A stretch of 64,000 bases of DNA from Micromonospora sp. MA102 (GTDB taxonomy: Bacteria > Actinomycetota > Actinomycetes > Mycobacteriales > Micromonosporaceae): NCBI RefSeq assembly GCF_025460765.1, contig NZ_JAMWEG010000009.1:124001-188000 (forward strand). Direction: 5' to 3'. Numbering within the stretch: the first letter of the stretch is position 1; every line of letters begins with the position of its first letter. The notes beneath the pieces were generated by a model that was given only the letters and a program-made list of their open reading frames with translations, did not search any database and had not been told where the DNA came from. The translations under genes were made by a program, and so were the position numbers. Shown here in pieces: positions 1 to 7,805 of the stretch.

Positions 1-472
1 CCGGCTGGCCCGGGCCATCGCCGCGTACCCCGGGCACTTCGACTACGTGTTCATCGACTGCCCGCCCTCGCTCGGCCTGCTGACCGTCAACGCGTTGGTC
101 GCCGCGCAGGAGGTGCTGATCCCCATCCAGTGCGAGTACTACGCGCTGGAGGGCCTCAACCAGCTGATCCAGAACATCAACCTCGTTCGGCAGCACCTCA
201 ATCCGAAGCTCGAGGTGTCCACGATCCTGCTCACCATGTACGACCGCCGTACCCGGCTGGCCGACGCGGTGGAGCAGGACGTCCGAAACCACTTCGGCGA
301 CAAGGTGCTCCAGGCCGTGATCCCCCGGAACGTGCGGGTCTCCGAGGCGCCCAGCTACGGGCAGTCCGTGATGACCTACGATCCCGGATCGCGGGGGGCC
401 ACGAGCTACTTCGAGGCCGCCCAGGAGATCGCGGAGCGGGGCGTCAAGGAGCCGGTGAGCCGGAATGCGTAG
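1..472 (+). CDS. parA: Chromosome partition ATPase ParA, C-terminal part (cut by window start)
   Basis: ParA is the deviant-Walker ATPase that works with ParB-parS complexes to segregate replicated origins. The reading frame is open from base 2 and the start lies outside the window. The visible part has the Walker B-like segment FIDCPPSLGLLT, then NALVAAQEVLIPIQCEYYALEGL, split here only by description, and later IPRNVRVSEAPSYG, all typical of chromosomal ParA/Soj. It ends 27 bases before parB on the same strand, so the two are probably cotranscribed. The five parS sites downstream of parB support the assignment. Only the ATP-binding P-loop end is missing from view. Confidence 0.95.
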   Translation, partial: RLARAIAAYPGHFDYVFIDCPPSLGLLTVNALVAAQEVLIPIQCEYYALEGLNQLIQNINLVRQHLNPKLEVSTILLTMYDRRTRLADAVEQDVRNHFGDKVLQAVIPRNVRVSEAPSYGQSVMTYDPGSRGATSYFEAAQEIAERGVKEPVSRNA

Positions 473-499
473 TACGGAGAAGTCGCTGGGAGGCGTCGC

Positions 500-1558
500 A
501 TGAAGAACCGTCCTCGCGGCGGTCTGGGCCGGGGGCTCGGCGCCCTCATCCCCACCGGGCCCGTGCCGGGCAGCGCCCCGGCGACCGCCGAGACCGAGAA
601 CGGTACGGGGGCGGCCGTCCCGGCTCCCTCGATCGGTGGTGCCGCGGCGGCCGTGACGGGAGCCAACGGGGTCGGTGACGTGGCCGCCCCGGCGGCTCCG
701 GCGGCGGAGCCGGAGCCGCAACTGAGCCCGGTCCCCGGAGCCCGCTTCGCCGAGATCCCGGTCGACAGCATCGTGCCGAACCCCAAGCAGCCCCGGCACG
801 TCTTCGACGAGGAGGCGCTGGAGGAGCTGAAGACCTCGATCCAGGAGGTCGGCTTCCTCCAGCCGATCGTCGTCCGCCAGCTCGACAGCGAGAAGTACGA
901 ACTCGTCATGGGCGAGCGGCGCTGGCGCGCGGCCCAGGCGGTCGGTCGGGAGAGCATCCCCGCCATCGTCCGGGACACCAAGGACGACGCGATGCTCCGG
1001 GACGCGCTGCTGGAGAACATCCACCGCGCCAACCTCAACCCGCTGGAAGAGGCGGCCGCGTACCAGCAACTGCTGGAGGAGTTCGGCGCGACCCACGAGG
1101 AACTGGCCCGCCGGATCGGCCGGAGCCGGCCGCAGATCTCCAACACGATCCGGCTGATGAACCTGCCGGCCCAGGTGCAGCGCCGGGTCGCCGCCGGCGT
1201 GCTCTCCGCCGGCCACGCCCGCGCCCTGCTCAGCCTCGACGACTCCGAGGCGCAGGAGCAGCTCGCCAAGCGCATCGTCGCCGAAGGCATCTCCGTACGC
1301 GCCACCGAGGAACTGGTGGCGCTGGCGCTCGCCGACGGCCCGGCGAAGGCCCCGACCGCGAAGCGCCGGCCGAAGCCGCACGCCCCCGCGCTCACGGACC
1401 TCGCCGACCGGCTCTCCGATCGCTTCGATACCCGGGTGAAGGTCGACATCGGCCGGAGCAAGGGCAAGATCACGATCGAGTTCGCGACGGTCGACGACCT
1501 GGAGCGGATCGTGGGCATCATCGGTGTCGGGCAGGAGGAGCGGCCGCCCGAGGAGTGA
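500..1558 (+). CDS. parB: Chromosome partition protein ParB (352 aa)
   Basis: ParB binds parS, loads as a CTP-dependent clamp and spreads on flanking DNA. The N-terminal tail has [12 protein letters not shown] (residues 8-19), the element that contacts ParA in this family. A disordered Ala/Pro linker covers about 25-80. The ParB/Sulfiredoxin-like CTPase domain starts near 84 and holds GERRWRA (138-144) and [14 protein letters not shown] (172-185). A helix-turn-helix follows near 195-223. A short dimerisation region ends the protein. The ATG follows a weak GGGAGGCGTCGC ribosome-binding region. It follows parA on the same strand and precedes a parS-rich non-coding stretch, its expected target. 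Confidence 0.97.
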   Translation: MKNRPRGGLGRGLGALIPTGPVPGSAPATAETENGTGAAVPAPSIGGAAAAVTGANGVGDVAAPAAPAAEPEPQLSPVPGARFAEIPVDSIVPNPKQPRHVFDEEALEELKTSIQEVGFLQPIVVRQLDSEKYELVMGERRWRAAQAVGRESIPAIVRDTKDDAMLRDALLENIHRANLNPLEEAAAYQQLLEEFGATHEELARRIGRSRPQISNTIRLMNLPAQVQRRVAAGVLSAGHARALLSLDDSEAQEQLAKRIVAEGISVRATEELVALALADGPAKAPTAKRRPKPHAPALTDLADRLSDRFDTRVKVDIGRSKGKITIEFATVDDLERIVGIIGVGQEERPPEE

Positions 1559-1734
1559 ACAGCCCGCTGTCGATCTCGGCCGCGTGGTCCCTCCGGGGGC
1601 GACGCGGCCGAGCCGTTTTCGGGCTGGAGGATCGCCGACGCCCGGGACCTGTTGGAGGGTGTCGGTGGTGCCGGGGTCGTGCTCGCTTCGGCGTGCTCGC
1701 AGCGGGTCGGGGTGCTGGCTGTCTAACGACGTCC

Positions 1735-1815
1735 ACTACCGGGCTCGGATCCGGCGGCTCCGCTACCGGGCTCGGGTCGGGCGGCTCCGCTACCGGGCTC
1801 GGGTCGGGCGGCTCC
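1735..1815. repeat. Three tandem copies of a 27-bp unit
   Basis: Copies at 1735-1761, 1762-1788 and 1789-1815 share the core CTACCGGGCTCGG and end in GGCGGCTCC. Copies two and three are identical and copy one differs at three or four positions. A degenerate fourth copy may begin at 1816. The repeat length is a multiple of three, but no believable gene runs through it. Confidence 0.85.
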
Positions 1816-2070
1816 GTTATGGGCCTTGAGCCCGGCGGCATGCCCTGGCTTGCGGGGTGCCCTATCACCTGTCGTGTCGTGGGAGGCGCTTGTGCGGCGT
1901 CCTGATGGGCCTCTGGGCGGCCGGTAATCCCCCGGACGGGGCGCTGGGACACCCTGGCCGTGCTCGGCGCTGGCGGCCTTCTGAGGGCATCGGCGTTGGC
2001 TGGGTAGCGATTCGACGGCCATGGCGGACGGGATCGCTGCGCCGTGCTCAATGGCCCTCGCTGTTGTCGC

Positions 2071-2107
2071 CCGATCGTCTGAGCTTGTCCCGATCGTCTG
2101 AGCTTGT
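2071..2107. repeat. 18-bp direct repeat, period 19
   Basis: CCGATCGTCTGAGCTTGT occurs at 2071-2088 and exactly again at 2090-2107, separated by one base. No function is evident. It lies about 210 bases before the first parS site. Confidence 0.85.
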
Positions 2108-2314
2108 TTCGCCGCGGGACTGGTCGAGTGCCCGTCACCGCTGCCGTCGCGACCACCAGTCACCTACCGGCAGGCGGGGTAGTGCAGGTCGACCTGTCGG
2201 TCCCGTCAGCTGGCCGGTGGACACCCAATCGGCAGCAGCCGGGTGGTGCGATTGTCGCGGCCGGCGAGGCCGGGCGCGAGGCTCCAGGGAAAGGCGGCTC
2301 ACCCCCACGTCGCC

Positions 2315-2328
2315 GTTTCACGTGAAAC
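2315..2328. promoter_or_regulatory. parS: parS site 1
   Basis: GTTTCACGTGAAAC is a perfect 14-bp palindrome and matches the core of the bacterial parS consensus. It is bound by ParB, which is encoded 760 bases upstream. Confidence 0.95.
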
Positions 2329-2349
2329 ACGTCCGCTGGCGCGCGTTGT

Positions 2350-2540
2350 GGGCGTGACGCGCACCGCAGCCGGCTGGTTGGCGACGCGCGCCGCAGCCGG
2401 ACTGGGTGGCGACGCCACGCGCCACAGCCGGGGTGGTTGGCGGTGGGGCGCGCCCCAGCCGGGCTGCTGGGTGGCGAGGCGACGCGCCACAGCTGTGGGT
2501 GGTTCGCGACGGACGCCGCAACCAGGGCTAGGTGGAAATC
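2350..2540. repeat. Degenerate repeat block between parS 1 and 2
   Basis: A theme resembling GACGCGCGCCGCAGCCGG followed by a GGTTGGCGA-like run recurs about five times with point changes and small indels (near 2356, 2388, 2419, 2446 and 2490). Copies are too diverged to be a CRISPR and have no constant spacer. The block fills most of the space between the first two parS sites. Confidence 0.55.
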
Positions 2541-2612
2541 CCGCGTGCCGCAGTCGGCGAGACGGCCGTCGGTCGGGGGAGCAAGGCTGGTCTCACCCAT
2601 TACCGACGTCCT

Positions 2613-2626
2613 GTTTCACGTGAAAC
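2613..2626. promoter_or_regulatory. parS: parS site 2
   Basis: GTTTCACGTGAAAC, a perfect 14-bp palindrome with the consensus T before it. It lies 298 bases from site 1. Confidence 0.95.
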
Positions 2627-3120
2627 GGGGAGCGCAGCCGCGACAGGGGGGCGGCCCACGACTAGGCCCTTGCGATTGGGCGCCGGCAGTCGGGGCGGGG
2701 CGCCGGCACGCTTGTTCAACGGATCGGGCGAGCGGACACGGACTGGCGGAGGAAGCGGAGATGGCGGAGGGAATTGAGTGGCGGGCGCCCAGACATCGGC
2801 CTCGGCGGACCCGGCCGTCGCCATCGGGGTGGGCGGACGCGCGGGGGTGTCAACTCGCCTCCGCGCCCGACGGGTCGGTAGGTGACCGAGCGGCACGCCG
2901 CAGACGCCCACGGGTTTGGCGGGGCAATCGGGCCCCCAGCATGACGTGCCGCCGGCAACCGTCATGCGCGCCCGGCGAGCAACCGCCGGCCGCACCCGAC
3001 GGGCAGGGCCAGGTCCCTGTCCTGAAGCCTTCGCCCACGGCGGCGTGTCTGCGGGCCCGTTGAGCGGTGTGCGCCCCAGCGCCTGGAGGCCGAACTACCT
3101 AGCGATCGGCCGGAGCCAGC

Positions 3121-3201
3121 TGGGCATGGCGTCGACCGGGACAAGGCGCTGGGCGCTGCTTCTCGTTCCGGCCGTCATCCGACTCCGTTGGACGCTCCGC
3201 T
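3121..3201. repeat. 80-bp direct repeat, copy A
   Basis: This segment begins TGGGCATGGCGTCGACCGGG and runs to GCTCCGCT. It recurs at 3569-3648 with only a few substitutions and one single-base indel, so a fairly recent duplication within the parS region is likely. No gene is evident in either copy. Confidence 0.9.
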
Positions 3202-3536
3202 CTGGAGAGGTCGGCGACCCAGGAAGGTCCGTCCTGAGGCCTGTCGCCTCTCGGTCGTCGATGGGATTGCGGGCGGGCCGGCAGTGGTTCCGCGGGGTGG
3301 CGTCTTGGAGGCTGCGAGCGTCTTGGCACCGCCTATCGTCCTTGACGATCCAGAGTGCCGACGGCTGGGCGTCGCCGGTTCACAGGGCGCTGAGCGGCGC
3401 CGGACCGGTCGTCGTCTCCCGACGGCCGCCCATCGCGCGTCGAAGCTCGCCGCCGATCATGAGGACCCCGCCGGCCGGCCGAGTGAGGGCCCAGCCCGTA
3501 CCCGGCCAGCCCTTCACGACGCCACACTCCGCTTCC

Positions 3537-3552
3537 TGTTTCACGTGGAACA
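3537..3552. promoter_or_regulatory. parS: parS site 3 (one mismatch)
   Basis: TGTTTCACGTGGAACA matches the 16-bp parS consensus except for G in place of A in the right half-site. It sits 16 bases before copy B of the 80-bp duplication. Confidence 0.9.
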
Positions 3553-3568
3553 CAGCTCGACCGGATGT

Positions 3569-3648
3569 TGGGCATGGCGTCGACCGGACAACTCGCTGGG
3601 CGCTGCTTCTCGTTCCGGCCGTCATCCAACTCCGTTGGAAGCTCCGCT
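3569..3648. repeat. 80-bp direct repeat, copy B
   Basis: Second copy of the segment at 3121-3201, directly after parS site 3. Copy A has no parS in front of it, so the duplicated block did not include the parS site, or copy A lost it. Confidence 0.9.
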
Positions 3649-3784
3649 GATGGCCGCATTGCGGTTGGCGCCACTGCTGACCACAGACCTGCCGGCGGCC
3701 TCACTTGTGCGCCGACGCCGATGTCTCCGTCAACCGCCGGGCAGCCATGACCGGCGCCGCGCGGCACGGGGAGTCGCTGCAACG

Positions 3785-3925
3785 GACGTCGCTCGCCGAA
3801 CGCGCTCGCCGAACGGACTCACCGAACGCGCTCGTCGACCCGCTCACCGGATGTCGCCCACCGGACGCAGTCGCCGGACGGGCTCGGCGGACGCTGCTGA
3901 CCGGACGCCGCTCACCCGAATAGCG
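3785..3925. repeat. Degenerate 12-13 bp repeats before parS 4
   Basis: Units resembling GCTCGCCGAACG or GCTCACCGGACG recur about ten times with changing one- or two-base spacing. The block ends shortly before parS site 4. It is low-complexity DNA that may have grown by slippage. Confidence 0.55.
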
Positions 3926-3940
3926 CTCATGCGCGCCGCC

Positions 3941-3954
3941 GTTTCACGTGAAAC
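3941..3954. promoter_or_regulatory. parS: parS site 4
   Basis: GTTTCACGTGAAAC, a perfect 14-bp palindrome followed by A as in the 16-bp consensus. Confidence 0.95.
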
Positions 3955-4102
3955 ACGGCCGCCAATCGCGCACCTGTCGGGCCCGCGCGGTGCCCCGGGG
4001 GCTGTCTCGGAAACCATCGCCATCGGCCGGTGCGGATCGCCGCCTCGCTCGTTGGGAAGGAAGGATCGAGGCACCCCAAAGGCCCGCTAACGACCGCCAA
4101 CG

Positions 4103-4229
4103 TTATCCACAGCAGTTGTCCACAGGCTCTCGCCGTTCCACGTGAAACATCGCGCCGAAACCCTTGCTGAGCAGTGGATGACGCGCTGTGCTGGTGATCT
4201 CAGCGGCCTGTGGACAACGCGGTGGACAA
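4103..4229. promoter_or_regulatory. DnaA box cluster around parS 5
   Basis: Two consensus DnaA boxes lie on the + strand, TTATCCACA at 4103-4111 and TTGTCCACA at 4116-4124. One inverted box, TGTGGACAA, lies at 4209-4217, and a one-mismatch copy, GGTGGACAA, at 4221-4229. parS site 5 lies between the two groups. The main oriC of Actinobacteria lies near dnaA, outside this window, so this is better read as an accessory DnaA-binding cluster that may titrate DnaA or control the gene starting at 4312. Confidence 0.8.
4135..4148. promoter_or_regulatory. parS: parS site 5 (one mismatch)
   Basis: GTTCCACGTGAAAC matches the parS core with one substitution, C for T, in the left half. It lies within the DnaA-box cluster. 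Confidence 0.9.
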
Positions 4230-4298
4230 CCTGTGGTTGATCGATGAGGAACGCTCAGCGGCCCGTACTCGGGTAGGGACAGGCGTCGCCAACTCGGT

Positions 4299-4304
4299 TA
4301 GGGT
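4299..4304 (+). promoter_or_regulatory. Likely -10 element of a leaderless transcript (HIT-like gene)
   Basis: TAGGGT lies seven bases before the GTG at 4312, and no ribosome-binding site lies between. Transcription would start at or next to the start codon. This favours 4312 over the upstream in-frame GTG at 4210, which overlaps a DnaA box. Confidence 0.5.
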
Positions 4305-4311
4305 CAGCGTC

Positions 4312-5166
4312 GTGCAGGACACCCCTCCCTCAGTCCCGGACTTCACCCAGTGGCCCTCCTTCCCCTTCGAGGGCGATCTCCACGTCAAGCAGCTCGACGA
4401 GCCGGTGCCGGTCGAGCCTCCCCGCCGCGGCGAGGGAAATCGGGAGTGCACCGCCTGCAACGCGCCGGACGAGGCGTACATCTGGGTGGGTGAACGATGG
4501 CGGGTCCGGGCCATGGACCGGCCCACCGGCCTGCCCATGGTGTTGATCCTGGAGTCCCGGTCGCACCTCGACCTCGGCGATCTGCCGAACCTGCTCGCCG
4601 CCGAGTTGGGCGTCATGACCGTGCGCCTGGAGCGGGCAATCCGGTCGCTGGACGGCGTCGCCCGGGTGCATGTCAACCGCTGGGGTGACGGCTCGGCGCA
4701 CCTGCACATGTGGTTCCTGGCCCGGCCGTACGGGCGGCTGCAGCTGCGGGGCACGTTCCTGTCCCTGTGGGACTCGATCCTGCCGCCGATCTCCGAGGCG
4801 CAGTGGCGGGAGAACCTGGCGATGGTCGCCGCGTGGCTGGCCGAGTTCGGTGGCCGTCCGCTCGCCGAACCGCCGCGCATCCAGTGGCAGGCACCGTCGA
4901 GCCTGACTGCCGCGCCGACCGGCGGGGCGACCGAGGAGCCCGAGGAGGAGATCGCCTCGGTGATCGAGGCCGCGGACGAGATCCCCGAGGCCGAGGCGGC
5001 GGAGGAGCCGGCCACGCCCGAAAAGGCCGAGCACCCGGAGCGGGCGCCCGCGCCGCAGCAGGCCGGGCAGCCGGATCGGGCGGGCACGCCGGAACGATCC
5101 GAGGTGCCGCAGCAGGCAACCGCGCCGGAACAGGCCGAGCAGCCGCAGCGGGCCGAGACGCCGTAG
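4312..5166 (+). CDS. HIT-like histidine-triad family protein with acidic, repetitive tail (284 aa)
   Basis: Residues about 20-165 resemble the HIT/GalT-like fold. A CTAC pair (46-49) could bind metal with partners not identified, and SAHLHMWF (128-135) matches the HIT signature HxHxH with the third histidine replaced by Trp. HIT proteins are nucleotide hydrolases or transferases, so catalytic activity here is uncertain. Residues from about 200 on are Glu/Ala/Pro/Gln-rich with a loose PERAxxP-type repeat and look disordered. The start is chosen from the -10-like TAGGGT seven bases upstream. It stands between the parS/DnaA-box region and convergent ddl-like gene. The substrate is unknown. Confidence 0.7.
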   Translation: MQDTPPSVPDFTQWPSFPFEGDLHVKQLDEPVPVEPPRRGEGNRECTACNAPDEAYIWVGERWRVRAMDRPTGLPMVLILESRSHLDLGDLPNLLAAELGVMTVRLERAIRSLDGVARVHVNRWGDGSAHLHMWFLARPYGRLQLRGTFLSLWDSILPPISEAQWRENLAMVAAWLAEFGGRPLAEPPRIQWQAPSSLTAAPTGGATEEPEEEIASVIEAADEIPEAEAAEEPATPEKAEHPERAPAPQQAGQPDRAGTPERSEVPQQATAPEQAEQPQRAETP

Positions 5167-5188
5167 CGGGCGACCGGTCAGCCGGACG

Positions 5189-6187
5189 TCAGGGGCGGCG
5201 GGCGGCGGCGCGGCTCACCAGGGTGCCGAGCGCCCGCCCGAAGTCCAGGCCCGCCGCCTGGACGGCCAGCGGGAGCAGCGAGGTCTCGGTCATCCCGGGG
5301 GAGACGTTGACCTCCAGCACATGCGGCTGGCCGTCCGCGTCGACGATCAGGTCGACGCGGGACAGGTCGCGGAGGCCCAGCGCGGCGTGTGCGGCGAGCG
5401 CCACCCGGGTCACGCGCTCGGTCGTTTCGGGGTCGAGGCGGGCCGGCGCGTGCCACGTGGTGCGGCCGGCCGTGTAGCGGGCCGCGTAGTCGTAGACGCC
5501 GTTGCGGGGCACGATCTCGACCGGCGGCAGGGCCTGCGGCCCCTCGCCCAGGTCCAGCACGGAGACCGCCACGTCCATCCCGGGCACGTAGCGCTCCACC
5601 AGCGCCGTCTGGTCGTACGCGAAACAGCCGACCATGGCGGCCGGCAGCGACGTGGCGTCCCGGACGACGGCGGCGCCGAGCCCGGAGCCGCCCTGCGCGG
5701 GCTTGACCATCAGCGGCAGGCCGAGCCGGTCGGCGATCCGGTCCAGGACGGCCACCGCGCCCAGTTCCGAGAAGCGGTCGTGTGGCAGCGCCACCCAGTC
5801 GGGCGTCGGGATGCCCGCCTCGCGCAGCACCGCCTTGGCGGAGGGCTTGTCCCAGGCGAGCCGGGAGGCGCGGGCGTCGCAGCCGACGTAGGGGACGTCG
5901 CAGAGGTCGAGCACACCGCGCAGGGAGCCGTCCTCGCCGGTGGCGCCGTGCAGGGCGATCACCACGGCGTCCGGCGGGTCGGCGGCGAGAGCGGGCAGCA
6001 GCGCGACGTCGGCGTCCCGCAGTTCGGCTTCCACGCCGACGGCGCGCAGCGCATCGAGCACCCGCCGGCCGGACCGGAGCGAGACGTCCCGCTCGTAGGA
6101 GAGGCCGCCGGCGAGCACCAGCACGTGCAGTTCGTCGGTGGCGGCGGGTCCGGTCACGGACGTGTGTGCGGCAGGGCTGACGGACAT
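5189..6187 (-). CDS. D-alanine--D-alanine ligase family ATP-grasp protein (332 aa)
   Basis: The protein has the ATP-grasp layout of D-Ala-D-Ala ligases. It has an N-terminal domain with LVLAGGLSYERDVSLRSG, ALHGATGEDGSLRGVLDL, then DKPSAKAVLREAGIPTP, the glycine-rich GGSGLGAAVV loop, and the C-terminal EVNVSPGMTETSLLPLA motif with metal-binding Glu and Asn. The length is close to the 300-380 aa of the family. Ligases make the D-Ala-D-Ala end of the peptidoglycan stem in the cytoplasm. Actinomycetes often also carry a Ddl gene elsewhere, so this could be a paralogue with another dipeptide product. It is convergent with the HIT-like gene and ends 8 bases before the aminotransferase stop side. 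Confidence 0.8.
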   Translation of the reverse strand: MSVSPAAHTSVTGPAATDELHVLVLAGGLSYERDVSLRSGRRVLDALRAVGVEAELRDADVALLPALAADPPDAVVIALHGATGEDGSLRGVLDLCDVPYVGCDARASRLAWDKPSAKAVLREAGIPTPDWVALPHDRFSELGAVAVLDRIADRLGLPLMVKPAQGGSGLGAAVVRDATSLPAAMVGCFAYDQTALVERYVPGMDVAVSVLDLGEGPQALPPVEIVPRNGVYDYAARYTAGRTTWHAPARLDPETTERVTRVALAAHAALGLRDLSRVDLIVDADGQPHVLEVNVSPGMTETSLLPLAVQAAGLDFGRALGTLVSRAAARRP

Positions 6188-6194
6188 GCGGGAA

Positions 6195-7508
6195 TCATGC
6201 CAAGTCGGGACCGGGCGTGTCCGAGCCGCCCTGCCGGCGCCGCGGACCCGCCCCGCCGACCGCGCCGAAGACCTTGCGCATGGCGATCTCCTGCTCCATC
6301 ACGCCGGCCAGCCGGCGAACGCCCTCACGGATCCGCTCCGGCGGCGGAAAGGAGAAGTTGAGCCGCATGTTGCCCGTCCCGGTCCCGTCGGCGTAGAAGC
6401 CGGTGCCCGGCACGTAGGCGACCCGGGCGGCGACCGCCCGCGGCATCATCGCCTTGGAGTCGAGACCGTCGGGCAGGGTCGCCCAGACGAAGAGGCCACC
6501 GGCCGGGGTGGTCCAGGTGGTGCCCTCCGGCATCAGGTCCGCGAGCGCGTCGAGCAGGGCGTCCCGGCGCTCGCGGTAGACCTCGCGGTAGACCTTGAGC
6601 TGCTCCCGCCAGGGCATGGTGCCCAGGTAGGTCGAGACGGCGGCCTGTGCGAAGCCGCTGGGGCAGAGGATCTGCGCCTCGCTGGCGATGACCAGCTTGT
6701 CGCGGACCGCGTGCGGGGCGAGGATCCAGCCCACCCGCAGGCCGGGCGCGAAGGTCTTGGAGAAGGTGCTCAGGTAGAAGACCCCGTCGCGCCGCCGGGC
6801 CCGCAGCGGCGCGGGCGCCTCACCCTCGAAACCGAGCTGACCGTACGGGTCGTCCTCGACCACCAGCAGCCCGGCGCGCTCGCAGATGTCGAGCACCCGC
6901 TCGCGCCGCTCCTCGCTCAGCGTCACGCCGGTGGGGTTCTGGTAGGTCGGGATGGTGTAGAGGAACTTCACCCGCCGGCCGGCGCGGGCCAGCTCGGCGA
7001 TGGCCACCTCCAGCGCCTCCGGGATCAGCCCCTCGGAGTCCATCGGCACGTGCGTCACCTGGGCCTGGGCGGCCTGGAACACCCCGAGTGCGCCGACGTA
7101 CGTCGGCCCCTCGGCGAGCACCACGTCACCCGGGTCCAGGAAGAGCCGGGCCACCAGGTCGAGCGCCTGCTGCCCGCCGACGGTGACCACCACGTCCTCG
7201 GGGGAGGCGCCGCACGACGCGTCGATCCCGGACAGCGCCATGACCTCGCAGATCCGCTCGCGCAGCTCCGGGGTGCCCTGGCCGATGCCGTACTGGAGGG
7301 TGGTGGCGCCGTGCTCGGCGCCGAGCCGGCCGAGCATCTCGCCGACCGCGTCGAGCGGCAGCGCCGCGATGTAGGGTGCCCCACCGGCGAGCGAGACGAC
7401 CTCCGGCCGGCTGGCCACCGCGAAGAGTGCCCGGATCTCGGAGGCCGTCATCCCCCGGACCCGCCGGGCGTACCGGTCGGTGTAGTCGTCGAGCGTCGTG
7501 CCGGTCAT
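6195..7508 (-). CDS. Class I/II PLP-dependent aminotransferase (437 aa)
   Basis: This is a fold-type I aminotransferase of the 2-aminoadipate transaminase / MocR-core type without a GntR domain. Landmarks are LAGGAPYIAALP near the N-terminus, TVGGQQALDLVARLF, the substrate-side NPTGV, YDxP-like VVEDDPYGQL, and STFSKTFAPGLRVGW with the PLP lysine near residue 251. The start is ATG at 7508 because GAGGTGA lies 5 bases upstream and similarity begins there; an upstream extension is not protein-like. It lies 7 bases upstream of the ddl-like gene on the same strand, so the pair is probably an operon. The amino acid substrate cannot be read from sequence. Confidence 0.88.
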   Translation of the reverse strand: MTGTTLDDYTDRYARRVRGMTASEIRALFAVASRPEVVSLAGGAPYIAALPLDAVGEMLGRLGAEHGATTLQYGIGQGTPELRERICEVMALSGIDASCGASPEDVVVTVGGQQALDLVARLFLDPGDVVLAEGPTYVGALGVFQAAQAQVTHVPMDSEGLIPEALEVAIAELARAGRRVKFLYTIPTYQNPTGVTLSEERRERVLDICERAGLLVVEDDPYGQLGFEGEAPAPLRARRRDGVFYLSTFSKTFAPGLRVGWILAPHAVRDKLVIASEAQILCPSGFAQAAVSTYLGTMPWREQLKVYREVYRERRDALLDALADLMPEGTTWTTPAGGLFVWATLPDGLDSKAMMPRAVAARVAYVPGTGFYADGTGTGNMRLNFSFPPPERIREGVRRLAGVMEQEIAMRKVFGAVGGAGPRRRQGGSDTPGPDLA

Positions 7509-7805
7509 GACATCACCTCGATCGGGTGTCGGCGGGGCTGCCGCCCGGTGTGGTACCCGCGATGCCGGCAACCATGGCGGCGCGCGGGAAAAGCCGGTTG
7601 GTCGATCGTAGTCGCCGCCGGCCAGCACCGGGCCCACCGTGTGGGTACGTCCACATCCCGGACCGGCCCTCGTCCCCGGCGCGGGTGGGCGTTCGCGCGT
7701 CCCCTCCCGTAGCGCCGGGCGGAAGCGTACGATCGCTCGTCGGGGGGCAGGAAGGCGGCGGGAGACCGCAGGGGTCTCCGCTCCGGGCCTATGGGTGGGG
7801 TGCTC

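Larger units (their letters stand above)
1559..4311. other. Gene-free, repeat-rich partition region downstream of parB
   Basis: This 2.7-kb stretch has open frames on both strands, as high-GC DNA always does, but none has a good start with ribosome-binding site, a recognisable domain or natural protein composition. Instead it holds five parS palindromes (from 2315, 2613, 3537, 3941 and 4135), a cluster of DnaA boxes (4103-4229), a 27-bp tandem repeat (1735-1815), an 18-bp direct repeat (2071-2107), degenerate repeats around 2350-2540 and 3785-3925, and an 80-bp duplication (3121-3201 and 3569-3648). The natural reading is a centromere-like ParB loading zone. A small RNA or small gene cannot be excluded. 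Confidence 0.75.

Noticed and set aside
2437-3063. Possible proteins in the parB-downstream region
   Set aside because: No ribosome-binding site, no domain, parS and repeats run through them, and amino acid composition is that of random GC-rich DNA.
4103-4229. This DnaA-box cluster as the main replication origin
   Set aside because: Too few boxes, no clear AT-rich unwinding element, and in Actinobacteria oriC lies next to dnaA, which is not in the window.
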